The position numbers and the translations under genes are program-made. The notes beneath the pieces were generated by a model. The model worked only from the letters and a program-made list of their open reading frames with translations. It made no database searches and had not been told where the DNA came from. From Novosphingobium sp. RL4 (lineage in GTDB: Bacteria; Pseudomonadota; Alphaproteobacteria; Sphingomonadales; Sphingomonadaceae), in the NCBI RefSeq assembly GCF_035658495.1, contig NZ_CP141944.1, positions 1,886,001-1,950,000 of the forward strand: 64,000 nucleotides of DNA, in the 5' to 3' direction. Below are positions 34,697 to 44,122 of this stretch, piece by piece. Position 1 is the stretch's first letter. Each line of letters starts with the position of its first letter.

Positions 34697-35719
34697 TCAG
34701 TAGCGTGCCAGCATTTGCAGCGAGGCGGCGAAGTAGTCGTTCACGAGTTGCGAAGGCTGCGCCGTGCCAAGCAGCCGCCCGGCTACCGCTGCTCCGCCGG
34801 CCGAGAGCGCGTAGTTCGCCTCTTCCCCGGTGACCACGTCCACCCACGCCGGGATCGGCTTGTTCGCCGCCAGGCAAGCGCGCCAGTATGCCGCGATATC
34901 GGGCACCAGCGCCTGCCTGCCGCCCAGCGCGGCATAGAGCGGCACGCGGATCGCGTCGTAACCGAAGCGCGGCGGCTTGTCCCGGGCGGGGGCGACCTGA
35001 TCGGGCGCGCTGACCACGATCCAGTCGGACGGCAGGCGGTGGGTTCCGAAACGGGAGAGGCGGGTGATCGCCTCACTGTCGGTAATCACCGGCCCCCAGA
35101 CGGACTGTCCATCGAGCTTGGCGAAAGCGTCGAGCGCGGGCCAGACGAAGTAGGACGGGTTAAGCGTCACTTCGGTGCCGTTCACGAACCCTTGGAGGCC
35201 CGGCAGCAGCAGGCGGCGGTTGTGGCGCTCGATCACGCAGCGGCTGCGGATGGCGGCGCGAATCTGCGCGGCGCGCGCGCTGTAGTCGCCGCGGTTCCAG
35301 CGCTGTCCGGCCATGCCGAGCGCCCAGGCGATCACGAGGTCGCCATCGGTGGCGTTGTTCTGGTCCGCCACGGGGTTGGGCGAATTGGGATCGTAGCGCC
35401 AGGCATGGAGCGCCACGTCGGTGCGCGAGAGGTAGGACTGGGTCCAGCTCGCGATCTTCTCGAAGGCTTCGGCGTCGCCGGCCTTGTAGGCGAGCAGGAG
35501 GCCGTAGCTCTGGCCTTCGCTGTGGCTGACGCCGTTGTTGCCGGTATCCACGATCCGGCCTTCCGGCCTCATGTACATGTCGCGATAGCTGCGCCAGTTC
35601 GCATCGTGGGCCGGAGAGCGGCTTTGCGCATCGGTGTTGCAGGCAGCCGTCATCGCCAGCATGAGCCCCAGAGTGAAGTTGCGGCGGTCGATCGCGTGGC
35701 CGGAGCCGAGAATGCTCAT
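34697..35719 (-). CDS. bcsZ: Cellulose synthase-associated endoglucanase, GH8 (BcsZ)
   Basis: Secreted or periplasmic endo-1,4-beta-glucanase of 340 residues that trims nascent glucan during cellulose export. The GH8 catalytic acid lies in SHSEGQSYGLLLA and the base region in NATDGDLVIAWAL; WRYDPNSPNP is also typical. The N-terminus has a hydrophobic signal (NFTLGLMLAMTAACN) with a possible lipobox, and an unusual 13-residue lead with RR. Last gene of the bcs operon, 20 bases after bcsD. Confidence 0.93.
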   Translation of the reverse strand: MSILGSGHAIDRRNFTLGLMLAMTAACNTDAQSRSPAHDANWRSYRDMYMRPEGRIVDTGNNGVSHSEGQSYGLLLAYKAGDAEAFEKIASWTQSYLSRTDVALHAWRYDPNSPNPVADQNNATDGDLVIAWALGMAGQRWNRGDYSARAAQIRAAIRSRCVIERHNRRLLLPGLQGFVNGTEVTLNPSYFVWPALDAFAKLDGQSVWGPVITDSEAITRLSRFGTHRLPSDWIVVSAPDQVAPARDKPPRFGYDAIRVPLYAALGGRQALVPDIAAYWRACLAANKPIPAWVDVVTGEEANYALSAGGAAVAGRLLGTAQPSQLVNDYFAASLQMLARY

Positions 35720-35739
35720 GACGTGCGGTTCCCTACCGT

Positions 35740-36201
35740 TCAGCGGCCGTGCCGGAGTTCGACGACGTCACCCTGCCAGCGGGCCGTCGTGTGCAGGGCG
35801 GGGCCGCTGCCCAGGACCCGGAACCATCCGTCGTAGGCGCCTTCGAGCAGTCCGAGCATCATCGTGCCCCAATGGCCTTGCGGATCGGGGGTGATCGATT
35901 TGGGAAGGTTGCGATGATGGACCACGATCGCATCGTCCCCCACGGCGAGTTCGACCTCGCCCCAGCCGAGATCCTGCCAGAAGCCGTTGATGCGGGCGCA
36001 GAGCACGGCTGCGTCGCTGACGCCTTCGAGCGGTTCGAGCACGGCCATGCGCTTGCCGATCGCGGCGAAGAACCCGCGTGCCTGAGCGGTGGGCGCGCCT
36101 TCGCACACTTCGGCCGCAGCCATCGCGGCGAACAGCGCGAGGCCGCCGGCGCCGATCTGTTCGCCCTCCTGCTTGGGCGAGGGAAATGCCTGCAATTTCA
36201 T
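35740..36201 (-). CDS. bcsD: Cellulose synthase subunit D (BcsD)
   Basis: A 153-residue protein matching AcsD/BcsD in size and in the late pattern HWGTMMLGLLEGAYDGWF. In Komagataeibacter this periplasmic ring protein helps crystallise glucan chains into ribbons. No signal peptide is seen, which is usual for the family. It starts inside the bcsC stop (ATGA), so it is coupled. Its presence with a fused BcsAB suggests ordered cellulose fibrils rather than amorphous polymer; that is inference. Confidence 0.87.
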   Translation of the reverse strand: MKLQAFPSPKQEGEQIGAGGLALFAAMAAAEVCEGAPTAQARGFFAAIGKRMAVLEPLEGVSDAAVLCARINGFWQDLGWGEVELAVGDDAIVVHHRNLPKSITPDPQGHWGTMMLGLLEGAYDGWFRVLGSGPALHTTARWQGDVVELRHGR

Positions 36202-39200
36202 CGGCCGGTGCTCCCGAAATTCTGTCTCACGCCCAATAAGCTCCGGAACTCGTCATAAGATCCGAAGGTATTGTAACTCGCCTCGCCGCCGATGCGGGTC
36301 GTCGGACTGATCTTGTAGTACAGCGAGACATCGCTCGACAGCGCGAAGCCGGTCTTGCTGATGCTGTCATAATACGAACGCACGTCGTTGTTTTCGGCCT
36401 TGAGCGCGTCAAGCTGGGCCTGAAGCGTGGGATCGAGCGGGTAGAGCGCCGTCTGATCCTGGCTGTAGCTCTGGAAACCGGGCGTGAACGAGGCTCGCAG
36501 GTCGATCCGGTCGTCTTCCATGGTGTAGTTCACCGGGAAGCCGACGCTGATGAAGGTCTGCGGGCTGAAATAGCCGCCGTGTCCGAACGTGAAGTAGTTC
36601 TGGCTCTTGTCGTAGCCCTGGTAATTCACGTTGAGGCCGACGGTGAGCGCCGAGTGCTGGCCGCGATAGGCGCGCAGATAGCCACCGACATTCGCCTCGA
36701 AACCGTCGTTGCGGGCGACATTGGTGCCGCGGAAGCGGTAATAGCGGCCCTCTGCGTAAACACCGCTGCCCTCATGGTCGTAGGACATGCCCGCGCCGCC
36801 TGCCGTGCGCATGACCTGACCCCAGCGCTCGCCCGTAACCGGATCGCGGGTGCCGGCGTAGGAGACGATGCTGTCCGTCACCGGCTTGTGCTCTGCAAAG
36901 GCGGTCAGGCGAAGCGCCTCGCCGACTTTCGGGGAGACCGCCGCGCGGAAGGTCGGCTTGGTCTTGCCCATGCCGACCGGCGTGGTACCGCCCTCGACCT
37001 GGACGCTGTCGCTCTCGTAACCGGCCGAAAAGGCCACGCCGGAGGCATTCTGCGTTTCGGTCGTCGGGAAGACCGAGGGCACTTCGTCGACAATGGCCTG
37101 GGCCTCGATCGTGGCGTTCCGGCCGAAACGGGCCTGTCCCGAGCGGTTGGGGGTTCCGGCATCGATGACGGAGGCTTCCGCCTTGGCGTAGAAGCGGCCG
37201 CCGGGTGCGTCGGTGGAGAAACGGGCCGAACCCTTGATCTCATCGAGCTGGCTCAGGCCCTTTTCACCCGAACGCTGGCGATAACCGGTCTCCACATCGA
37301 CGCGGGGGCCGGAATCCTGCGCCAGCGAGGCGATCTGGGACTGGATCTGCGCCATGACCGGATCGGCGGAATAGGTCGTGGTGGGCGCGTCCATCCCGGC
37401 ATCGCCGTAACCGCCGGTGACGGGGTATGGCGCCGAGGGCGCGGCCATGGCAGCGCTGCCGTAGTTCGCCGTGCTGCCGTAGCCTGGCGCGCTGCCATAG
37501 CTTGGAGCGGCGGCGTAACCGGTTGAAGCGCCGTAGGCAGCAGGTGCGCCGTAAGCGGCAGGCGCTCCGGCAGCGCCGTAGCTGGTCTGGGCCGCGGGAA
37601 GGCGGGTGCCGCCGCCGAGAGCGAAGGGATTGACCTGCTGGGGTGCGATCGGCGCCCTGTCCCGGAAGGGATTGGAACCGCCGGCCGGGGTCATCGCCGC
37701 GAACGGATTGCCGCCGGCCAGGCCGTCGATCGAGGTTCCGCCCTGACTGCGCGCATAGAGATTGCGCGCGTCCTTGAGCATGCTCATGGCGGCGCGGTCG
37801 TTCCCGCGGGCACGCTCGACATTGGCGAGCGAGAGGCGAACCTGGTAGTCCTGCGGGAAAGCGCGGAGCACGTCGTTCTGGGCGCGGCGCGAAAGATCGC
37901 CGTCACCGGCCGCCTGCGCCGTGTCGGCGAGGCCCAGCAGCGCTTCCTTGTCGCCCGGCTTGCGGGCCAGGACGAGCTGCCAGGTCTGCGCGGCGCGGGC
38001 GGGCATCTGGCCGCTCTGGTAAAGGCGGGCGAGCCCGGCGAGGACTTCCATGTTGTCCGGCGCGGCGCTGTAGGCGCTTTGCAGGACATCGAATGCTTCG
38101 GCAAAGCGGCCGGCCTGACGCGAACGGTCGGCCTGGCTGACCAGCAGCGCGGCGTTCATCCGGCCATAGGCCTGCTGCCCTTCGGCCGAGCTGCCGGCCA
38201 GCGTGCTCGCGCGTTGCAGCGCCTGCTGCGCCAGATCGTCACGCCCGACACGGGCGAGCACGCCGATGAGCCCCTCGTAATCGTCGATGCCGGAGACCTG
38301 CCCCTGCATCGCGTTTTCCGCGACCGAGGCTGCGCCTTGCGCATCGCCCAGATCGTAGAGCGCATTGGCGATCGCTGCCTGCTTGCCGACCGGGACAGCG
38401 TTCATCGCTCCAAGCTGGCGCAGCGAGGCGAGGGCCTGTGCCTGCTGGCCCTGCGCGGCCATCGCCTTGGCGCGGGCGATCGCGCTGTCTGTTTTCACGC
38501 CGATCGCGAAGCTGCGCATCGGCGCGGTGCGCTGCGTTTCGGGGATCATGTCGATCAGGCGGGCGGCCTCGGTCGAGCGGCCGAGGTCGGCATTGATGAG
38601 GGCCGCGGCGTAAAGCGCGTCCGGCTGCCCCTTGTTGACCAGCGAGCGGAGCAGCGATTCCGCTTCGGGAATGCGGCCGCGCTTGATCTGGAATTCGGCG
38701 AATTCGTAGCGGATCCACGGATCTTCCGGGTCGAGCACGAGGCCGTTCTGGAATTCGCGGGTGGCGCCCATGTCATCGCCGTTTGCGGCAGCGGCAAGTG
38801 CGCGGCCGCGGGCGGCGCGCATCTGGAGACGCCTGTCGTCCGAGCCGCCGCCCTGGCTGGCCTGCCGGTAGAGGTCGGCGGCATCGGCGTAGCGGCCCTG
38901 CTTCTCGTAAACGTCCGCCAGCAGTTCGAGAGCGGGTGCCGGTTCCTTGTAGCCCGAGCGGATCAGTCCCTCGGCGACGGATTGCGCATCGGCAAGACGG
39001 CCCTGGGCCACGAAGTTGCGGGCATCGGCCATGCCGGCGAAGAAGCGGGCGGAGGAAAGCCCTTCGGCCCACTGGCTTGCCTTGCCGTAGCGCGATGCCT
39101 GTTCGAGCAGGTTTGCGGCCTCGGCGAACTGGCTTTCGCGCAGGCGAACGAGTCCGAGGCCGCCCAGCGCGTCGGGATCGCGCGAATTGACGGACAGGGC

Positions 39201-39668
39201 GCGCTGGAACTGGTTGGCGGCGGACGCAAGGTTGCCGTCTTCCAGCGCGTCGAAACCGGCGACGCGGGCCTGACCGGCGCGATTTGCGGAAGTGGTGGGC
39301 GCCGGAGCACTGCGCGCCGGTGCGGCCGCGACCCGCGCGGGCTGGCTCTGTGCGGGAGCCTGGGAGCGCACGGGCGCGGGCTTTGTTGCCGTGGCGGTTC
39401 TGGCCGCAGGCTTGGGAGCCGGCCTGGGCGCCGGGGCAGGGGCGGCGTTCATCGCCTGAGACACCGCCGCACTGCCGGGATCAAGCGCCTTGGCGCGGCG
39501 CAGGGCCTGCTGGGCAAGGTCTTCGCGGCCCTTCGAGCGCCAGTACTTCGCCTGCTGCAGCAGCGCATCGACGCCCGCCGCCTGTGCGTGGGAGATACCC
39601 GTCGTCGCCGTCGACAAGAGCAGGGCGAGCGCGACGAGGCGCAGGCGGGTCGTCATCGCGGAAGTCAT
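36198..39668 (-). CDS. bcsC: Cellulose synthase outer-membrane export subunit (BcsC)
   Basis: Periplasmic TPR scaffold and outer-membrane barrel for cellulose export, 1156 residues. A signal peptide is seen (LVALALLLSTATTGISHAQA). Then come a Pro/Ala-rich linker near 60-110, about 15 TPR-like repeats to residue 650, an Ala/Tyr/Gly/Ser-rich stretch near 690-770, and the BCSC_C beta-barrel to the end. The start is ATG 39668, inside the bcsAB stop (ATGA); ATG 39656 is also possible. A further 285 codons stay open upstream but are a shadow of bcsAB. Coupled to bcsD by another four-base overlap. Confidence 0.93.
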   Translation of the reverse strand: MTSAMTTRLRLVALALLLSTATTGISHAQAAGVDALLQQAKYWRSKGREDLAQQALRRAKALDPGSAAVSQAMNAAPAPAPRPAPKPAARTATATKPAPVRSQAPAQSQPARVAAAPARSAPAPTTSANRAGQARVAGFDALEDGNLASAANQFQRALSVNSRDPDALGGLGLVRLRESQFAEAANLLEQASRYGKASQWAEGLSSARFFAGMADARNFVAQGRLADAQSVAEGLIRSGYKEPAPALELLADVYEKQGRYADAADLYRQASQGGGSDDRRLQMRAARGRALAAAANGDDMGATREFQNGLVLDPEDPWIRYEFAEFQIKRGRIPEAESLLRSLVNKGQPDALYAAALINADLGRSTEAARLIDMIPETQRTAPMRSFAIGVKTDSAIARAKAMAAQGQQAQALASLRQLGAMNAVPVGKQAAIANALYDLGDAQGAASVAENAMQGQVSGIDDYEGLIGVLARVGRDDLAQQALQRASTLAGSSAEGQQAYGRMNAALLVSQADRSRQAGRFAEAFDVLQSAYSAAPDNMEVLAGLARLYQSGQMPARAAQTWQLVLARKPGDKEALLGLADTAQAAGDGDLSRRAQNDVLRAFPQDYQVRLSLANVERARGNDRAAMSMLKDARNLYARSQGGTSIDGLAGGNPFAAMTPAGGSNPFRDRAPIAPQQVNPFALGGGTRLPAAQTSYGAAGAPAAYGAPAAYGASTGYAAAPSYGSAPGYGSTANYGSAAMAAPSAPYPVTGGYGDAGMDAPTTTYSADPVMAQIQSQIASLAQDSGPRVDVETGYRQRSGEKGLSQLDEIKGSARFSTDAPGGRFYAKAEASVIDAGTPNRSGQARFGRNATIEAQAIVDEVPSVFPTTETQNASGVAFSAGYESDSVQVEGGTTPVGMGKTKPTFRAAVSPKVGEALRLTAFAEHKPVTDSIVSYAGTRDPVTGERWGQVMRTAGGAGMSYDHEGSGVYAEGRYYRFRGTNVARNDGFEANVGGYLRAYRGQHSALTVGLNVNYQGYDKSQNYFTFGHGGYFSPQTFISVGFPVNYTMEDDRIDLRASFTPGFQSYSQDQTALYPLDPTLQAQLDALKAENNDVRSYYDSISKTGFALSSDVSLYYKISPTTRIGGEASYNTFGSYDEFRSLLGVRQNFGSTGR

Positions 39669-42600
39669 GCGGTTTCGTCCTGGTTGCCGAGGCGGCGCTG
39701 CGCCTGGCGACGGAAGTACAGGTAGGTCGGACCGGCGAGGATCGCCGCGAGCAGGAGCGAGAACAGGCCCATCAGCATCGGACGCTGGCTGAACCAGTAG
39801 GCCAGCTTCATCCAGACCGGCAGCGAGCCGACCCAGTAGCGGTCGCCGATGGCGAAGCTTGTCATGCCGTCGCCCTTGGTGACCGCGAGGTCGCCCTGGA
39901 TGGCGGCGTTGATCTTCACGTCCGACATGCCGTCCACGAGCGCGGGCAGGGCAGCGGCATTGTCGGCCATCAGGGCAACGACGGTGCGGTCCGAGGAGAA
40001 CGGCGAACGGAAGCTGACGATGCCGGAGAACCCGCGTGCGTTGTAGACCAGCGGCGCGGCGGCCATCGGATCGTCGTGCTCGGTGCCGCCGAAGAACGAG
40101 GTGGCATACTGGAGCGGCGAACGTTCGGTGACTTCGAGGTGGCCGTTCACGTAGCGCACCGGCGACTTCTCGAAGAGAGAGCCGGCAGAGGCGAGTTCGA
40201 CGCCGCCGACCACGAGCACGTCCTGGTCCTGCAGATCGCCCGGATCGACCGAGGATGTCACGGTGATGCCGGTGACCGGAACGCCGGTGGAATCGCCGAA
40301 TCGGCCCATCAGGTTCAGGAAGGCCTCGACCGAGGCGGACGACGGGTTCGCCGCCATCAGGACGGTCGTCTCGGCAAGGTCCGGTGCCGCCGTGAACGGG
40401 AAGCCGGCGCCAGCGAATGTCGCAAGGTCGGGCATCATGATGGCGTGATAGGCCGAGGTCAGGTCGATCGTGCTGGTGGGGTCGATCGAGGTGCGCACGT
40501 TCTCGGGAAGGGTGCCGGTGCACTTCTTCTTGTCGGCGATGATCAGGTTGTAGTCGAGCGTCAGCTCGTTCTGGCCGAACAGGTTATAGCGCGGCAGCAC
40601 GACCGTGGCGGTGGAATCCTGGTTCTTCGCACCGGAAGAACCGAACAGGTTGCCCCACCAGGTGGAGCTGAGCGGCAGCGTCTTGAGGTACTGGCCGTTC
40701 AGCGAGACATCGAGGCGCGAGGCCCGCTGGTCCAGCCACTGGGCCACCGGATAGCGATAGCCCAGGTTCAGGCGGCCGCCTTCGCGGGGCCAGAAGAACA
40801 GATCTGGCGCGACGCGGAAGCTGGCACTCAGCGCGCCGGGGCGGAAGCCCATGCCCTGAAGAGCATAGGCGGGCATGATCTTGCCGAGTTGCACCGGCTT
40901 GTCCGTCGAAATCCAGCGCAGGGCGCCGTAGCGCGGCCAGGCGGGGATACGCACGCCGTCGAAGGACATGCGCTGGCCGCCGAACACGCCGCGTCCGAGC
41001 GCCACGGCGCCTGCTGCCACGCGCAGGTCGGCGTCGTTGCGGCCGGTGAGGACCAGCAGGGTTCCGTTGGGATCGGCGGGGTTGCGCAAGGCCATCGCGG
41101 TGGGGCCGGTGGGGGCGGCGATGTCGAGGCCGGGGATCGACTGGCCGGCCTTGAGGAAGACCACGGCATTGCCCCTGGGCAGCGCGCCGAAGACCGGCTT
41201 GAACGAGAACCCGCGATAGGAGGCCAGCGAACCGAGCCAAGAGGCGGTTGCCGCCGCCGCTTCCAGTTCACCCTTGTGCGGCTGCCCGGCGAATACGAAG
41301 GGCATGCGCAGCGGCACGTTCTGGCCCTTGTCAAAGAAGGGCAGAGGCAGGCGCGACAGGTCCGGCTGGAACGTCAGCGGCTGGTACTCGAGATCGAGCC
41401 ACGAGCGGGTGTTGCTGATATTGGCCCAGAGCACCGAGTTGAACGGATCTTCGCAGTCCCGGGCATAATGGCCGACGAGGCGCAGGTTCAGCTGGTTGTC
41501 GCCTGGCAGCAGAAGCGCCGCGTTGACCGGAATGCGCAGTACCTGACCACCGGAATCGGCGCGGGTGAGCGGCAGGGTCTGCACGACTTCCCCGTTCACG
41601 ATCACCACGAGGTGAGTCATGTCGTCGAGCATCATCGGCGACCAGGCCATCTGCAGGGTCAGGACCGCCGAGGTGACGATGCGGTCCTGACGCATGCCGA
41701 AGGGGATGCCGATTTCACCCTGCGTGCCGAGCAGGCGAATCGGACGGGTGATTCGCATGTCCTTGAGCGTAAGGCGTTCGCCGATGCCGCCCCGGGGGGC
41801 GTCAACGGCATCCGCGCCGGACGCGGGAGCGGCTGTGACTGCGGCATTGGCGACGGGAGCCGCGTGGACTTCCCTGCTGCCCAGCACGATCGTCGCCACG
41901 CCGAGCGCCAGCGCGCCTGCCACTGCCGCGGCCTTGGCGAGCGGGACGAGCGAACGGTTCTTCGCTTCCTTCTTCGCTGGCTTTTCGGCTGGCGCGGGAG
42001 GGGTGCGGGCGGCGATCGCGGCCATGGCCCGACGTTCGGAAAAATTGAGACGCAACATGCGCTTGATCGTTACCATGTCGACAAGGATGATGTCAGCCAG
42101 AGATCGCAGGCCGCTGACCTGGGCATGAGGGCCGGTGGGCTGCCAGGCGTCTGCGCGGCCCATGACCGCGCGCACGAGGTGGCGTCCGGCCAGCATGTCC
42201 AGCTTTTCGAAGCGAACGTAGGCATTGCTGCCATTGGAACGCACGGTTTCCACCGGGATCGACAGCACTTCGTCGCCCATCGCCAGAGTGATATGGCTGA
42301 CATTCACGTCGCGAACGGGAAGCTCTGCCGGCAGCGCAAGGGCAGCGCCGCCCATCGAGATGTCGATCGTGGTGGCCGAAAGGACGTGACCGGAATCGAG
42401 ATAGGCGGTCACCGGCAGGGGAACCGGGATGCGGATGTCCTGGCGGGCCTGCCGGGTTTCGCGCGCCACCGATACGGCGGCCAGCAGGATGATGAGGCTG
42501 AAGGTCGCCCAGGCGCAGTTCAGCACCAGCGTATCGGTCTGGATGTTGAACATGTAAGGGAAGAACGCCCATTTCACGACGGCCAGCAGGATGCCGCCCA

Positions 42601-44122
42601 CGAGCAGGCCGATGCAGATCAGGTGCGGCCGCACGATCGCCCAGTCGAAATAGGTCTTGTCCAGCAGGGAGCCCTTGTCGGTCACGTTGAACTTGCCCTT
42701 GCGCGGCTGGATCCAGGTCATCAGCGTCGGCTTGACGAGATGGAAGGCGAGAATGGTTTCGTAGACTTCGCCCCAGAACGGCCGGCGATCGCCGCCTTGC
42801 GTGCGCTCGTTCGCCACGGAGGAGCAGAACAGGTGCGGCATCGCATAAGCGAAGATGAGCGAGGCCGAGGCCTGGATGATGTTCTGGCCGAAGATCAGAT
42901 AGGCGAGCGGACTGGTCAGGAAGGCGATGCGCGGCAGCGGGTACTGGAAGTGCAGCATGGCGTTCAGGTAGCAGAGGCGCTGCTGCCAGGTCAGGCCGCG
43001 GCCGAGCAGGGGGCAGTCGATGCGCAGGATCTGCGTCATGCCGCGCGCCCAGCGGATGCGCTGGCCGACGTGAAGGACGAGGCGCTCGGTGGCAAGCCCG
43101 GCGGACAGGCGCGCGCTGATATAGGCGGTGTTCCATCCGGTGCGCTGGAGCTTGAGCGCGGTATGGGCGTCCTCGGTAACGGTTTCGCCCGCGAAACCGT
43201 TGGTTTCCTCCAGCGCCTCGCGGCGGATGATCGCGCAGGAACCGCAGAAGAAGGTGGCGTTCCACAAGTCGTTGCCGCCCTGCACCGGGCCGTAGAACAG
43301 GTCGCCCTCGCCGGGCATGTCGCCCATGGTGGAGGCGAGGTTACGCTGCACCGGATCGGGCGAATACATGTGGTGCGGCGTCTGCAGCAGGGCGAGGCGG
43401 GGGTCGGTCTGGAACCAGCCGACGGTGAGCTGGAGGAAGGCGCGGGTGGGAACGTGGTCGCAGTCGAAGATGGCGATCAGTTCGCCGTCGGTCTTCTTCA
43501 TGGCCGCGTTGAGGTTGCCCGCCTTGGCGTGCAGGTTGTTGTCGCGGGTGAGGTAGCCGCATCCCGCTTCCTTGGCGAAAGCGCGGAATTCCGCGCGCTT
43601 TCCATCGTCGAGAATGAAGATGCGGTACCGGTCGACCGGATAGTCGAGATCCATCGCCGCGAACACCGTGTTGCGCACGATGTCGAGGCTTTCGTTGTAG
43701 GTCGGAATGTAGATGTCGACCGTGGGCCAGGTCTCGGGTTCGCCCTTCGGTTCGATGACTGGCCGGTCAAGCGGCCAGCTCGTCTGGATGAAGCCGAGGA
43801 TCAGGATCACCCAGGCGTAGAGTTCGGCGAGGTAGAGGCCGGTGCCGAACAGGAATTCGGGCAAGGTGCCGAAGGCCAGCGTCTGCGTCGTGCGCCAGAA
43901 CATGTAACGCGTGGACATCAGCACCGCGAGCAGGCCGAGCGCCAGCGAGCCCTTGCGGCCGGGCCAGCGCTTGAGGATCAGGGTCCCGAAGATCGTGACG
44001 CCCGCGAACACCCATTGCGCGTTGTTGTCGAGCGGTACGCCGATCACCATGGCGGCGATCAGCGCGATCGGCAGGATCGCAAGGTAAGGTATGGCGCGGT
44101 GCGAAACGAGCTTCTGGATCAT
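39665..44122 (-). CDS. bcsAB: Fused cellulose synthase catalytic and periplasmic subunits (BcsA-BcsB)
   Basis: One chain of 1485 residues doing what most bacteria split in two, like AcsAB of Komagataeibacter. Membrane segments at about 12-110 precede the family-2 glycosyltransferase core: TYNE at 141, DDG at 172, DCD at 220, TED at 316 and QRIRW at 354. Four more membrane segments follow. The PilZ domain has intact c-di-GMP motifs: RQDIR (560-564) and DISMGG (587-592). A hydrophobic linker near 726-748 leads to BcsB (780-1485) with a final membrane helix. UDP-glucose is the substrate. The start overlaps the bcsQ stop by four bases. Confidence 0.96.
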   Translation of the reverse strand: MIQKLVSHRAIPYLAILPIALIAAMVIGVPLDNNAQWVFAGVTIFGTLILKRWPGRKGSLALGLLAVLMSTRYMFWRTTQTLAFGTLPEFLFGTGLYLAELYAWVILILGFIQTSWPLDRPVIEPKGEPETWPTVDIYIPTYNESLDIVRNTVFAAMDLDYPVDRYRIFILDDGKRAEFRAFAKEAGCGYLTRDNNLHAKAGNLNAAMKKTDGELIAIFDCDHVPTRAFLQLTVGWFQTDPRLALLQTPHHMYSPDPVQRNLASTMGDMPGEGDLFYGPVQGGNDLWNATFFCGSCAIIRREALEETNGFAGETVTEDAHTALKLQRTGWNTAYISARLSAGLATERLVLHVGQRIRWARGMTQILRIDCPLLGRGLTWQQRLCYLNAMLHFQYPLPRIAFLTSPLAYLIFGQNIIQASASLIFAYAMPHLFCSSVANERTQGGDRRPFWGEVYETILAFHLVKPTLMTWIQPRKGKFNVTDKGSLLDKTYFDWAIVRPHLICIGLLVGGILLAVVKWAFFPYMFNIQTDTLVLNCAWATFSLIILLAAVSVARETRQARQDIRIPVPLPVTAYLDSGHVLSATTIDISMGGAALALPAELPVRDVNVSHITLAMGDEVLSIPVETVRSNGSNAYVRFEKLDMLAGRHLVRAVMGRADAWQPTGPHAQVSGLRSLADIILVDMVTIKRMLRLNFSERRAMAAIAARTPPAPAEKPAKKEAKNRSLVPLAKAAAVAGALALGVATIVLGSREVHAAPVANAAVTAAPASGADAVDAPRGGIGERLTLKDMRITRPIRLLGTQGEIGIPFGMRQDRIVTSAVLTLQMAWSPMMLDDMTHLVVIVNGEVVQTLPLTRADSGGQVLRIPVNAALLLPGDNQLNLRLVGHYARDCEDPFNSVLWANISNTRSWLDLEYQPLTFQPDLSRLPLPFFDKGQNVPLRMPFVFAGQPHKGELEAAAATASWLGSLASYRGFSFKPVFGALPRGNAVVFLKAGQSIPGLDIAAPTGPTAMALRNPADPNGTLLVLTGRNDADLRVAAGAVALGRGVFGGQRMSFDGVRIPAWPRYGALRWISTDKPVQLGKIMPAYALQGMGFRPGALSASFRVAPDLFFWPREGGRLNLGYRYPVAQWLDQRASRLDVSLNGQYLKTLPLSSTWWGNLFGSSGAKNQDSTATVVLPRYNLFGQNELTLDYNLIIADKKKCTGTLPENVRTSIDPTSTIDLTSAYHAIMMPDLATFAGAGFPFTAAPDLAETTVLMAANPSSASVEAFLNLMGRFGDSTGVPVTGITVTSSVDPGDLQDQDVLVVGGVELASAGSLFEKSPVRYVNGHLEVTERSPLQYATSFFGGTEHDDPMAAAPLVYNARGFSGIVSFRSPFSSDRTVVALMADNAAALPALVDGMSDVKINAAIQGDLAVTKGDGMTSFAIGDRYWVGSLPVWMKLAYWFSQRPMLMGLFSLLLAAILAGPTYLYFRRQAQRRLGNQDETA

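Noticed and set aside
39669..40523. N-terminal 285 codons of the long bcsC frame
   Set aside because: They overlap the end of bcsAB and show no signal peptide; the signal peptide begins at 39668.
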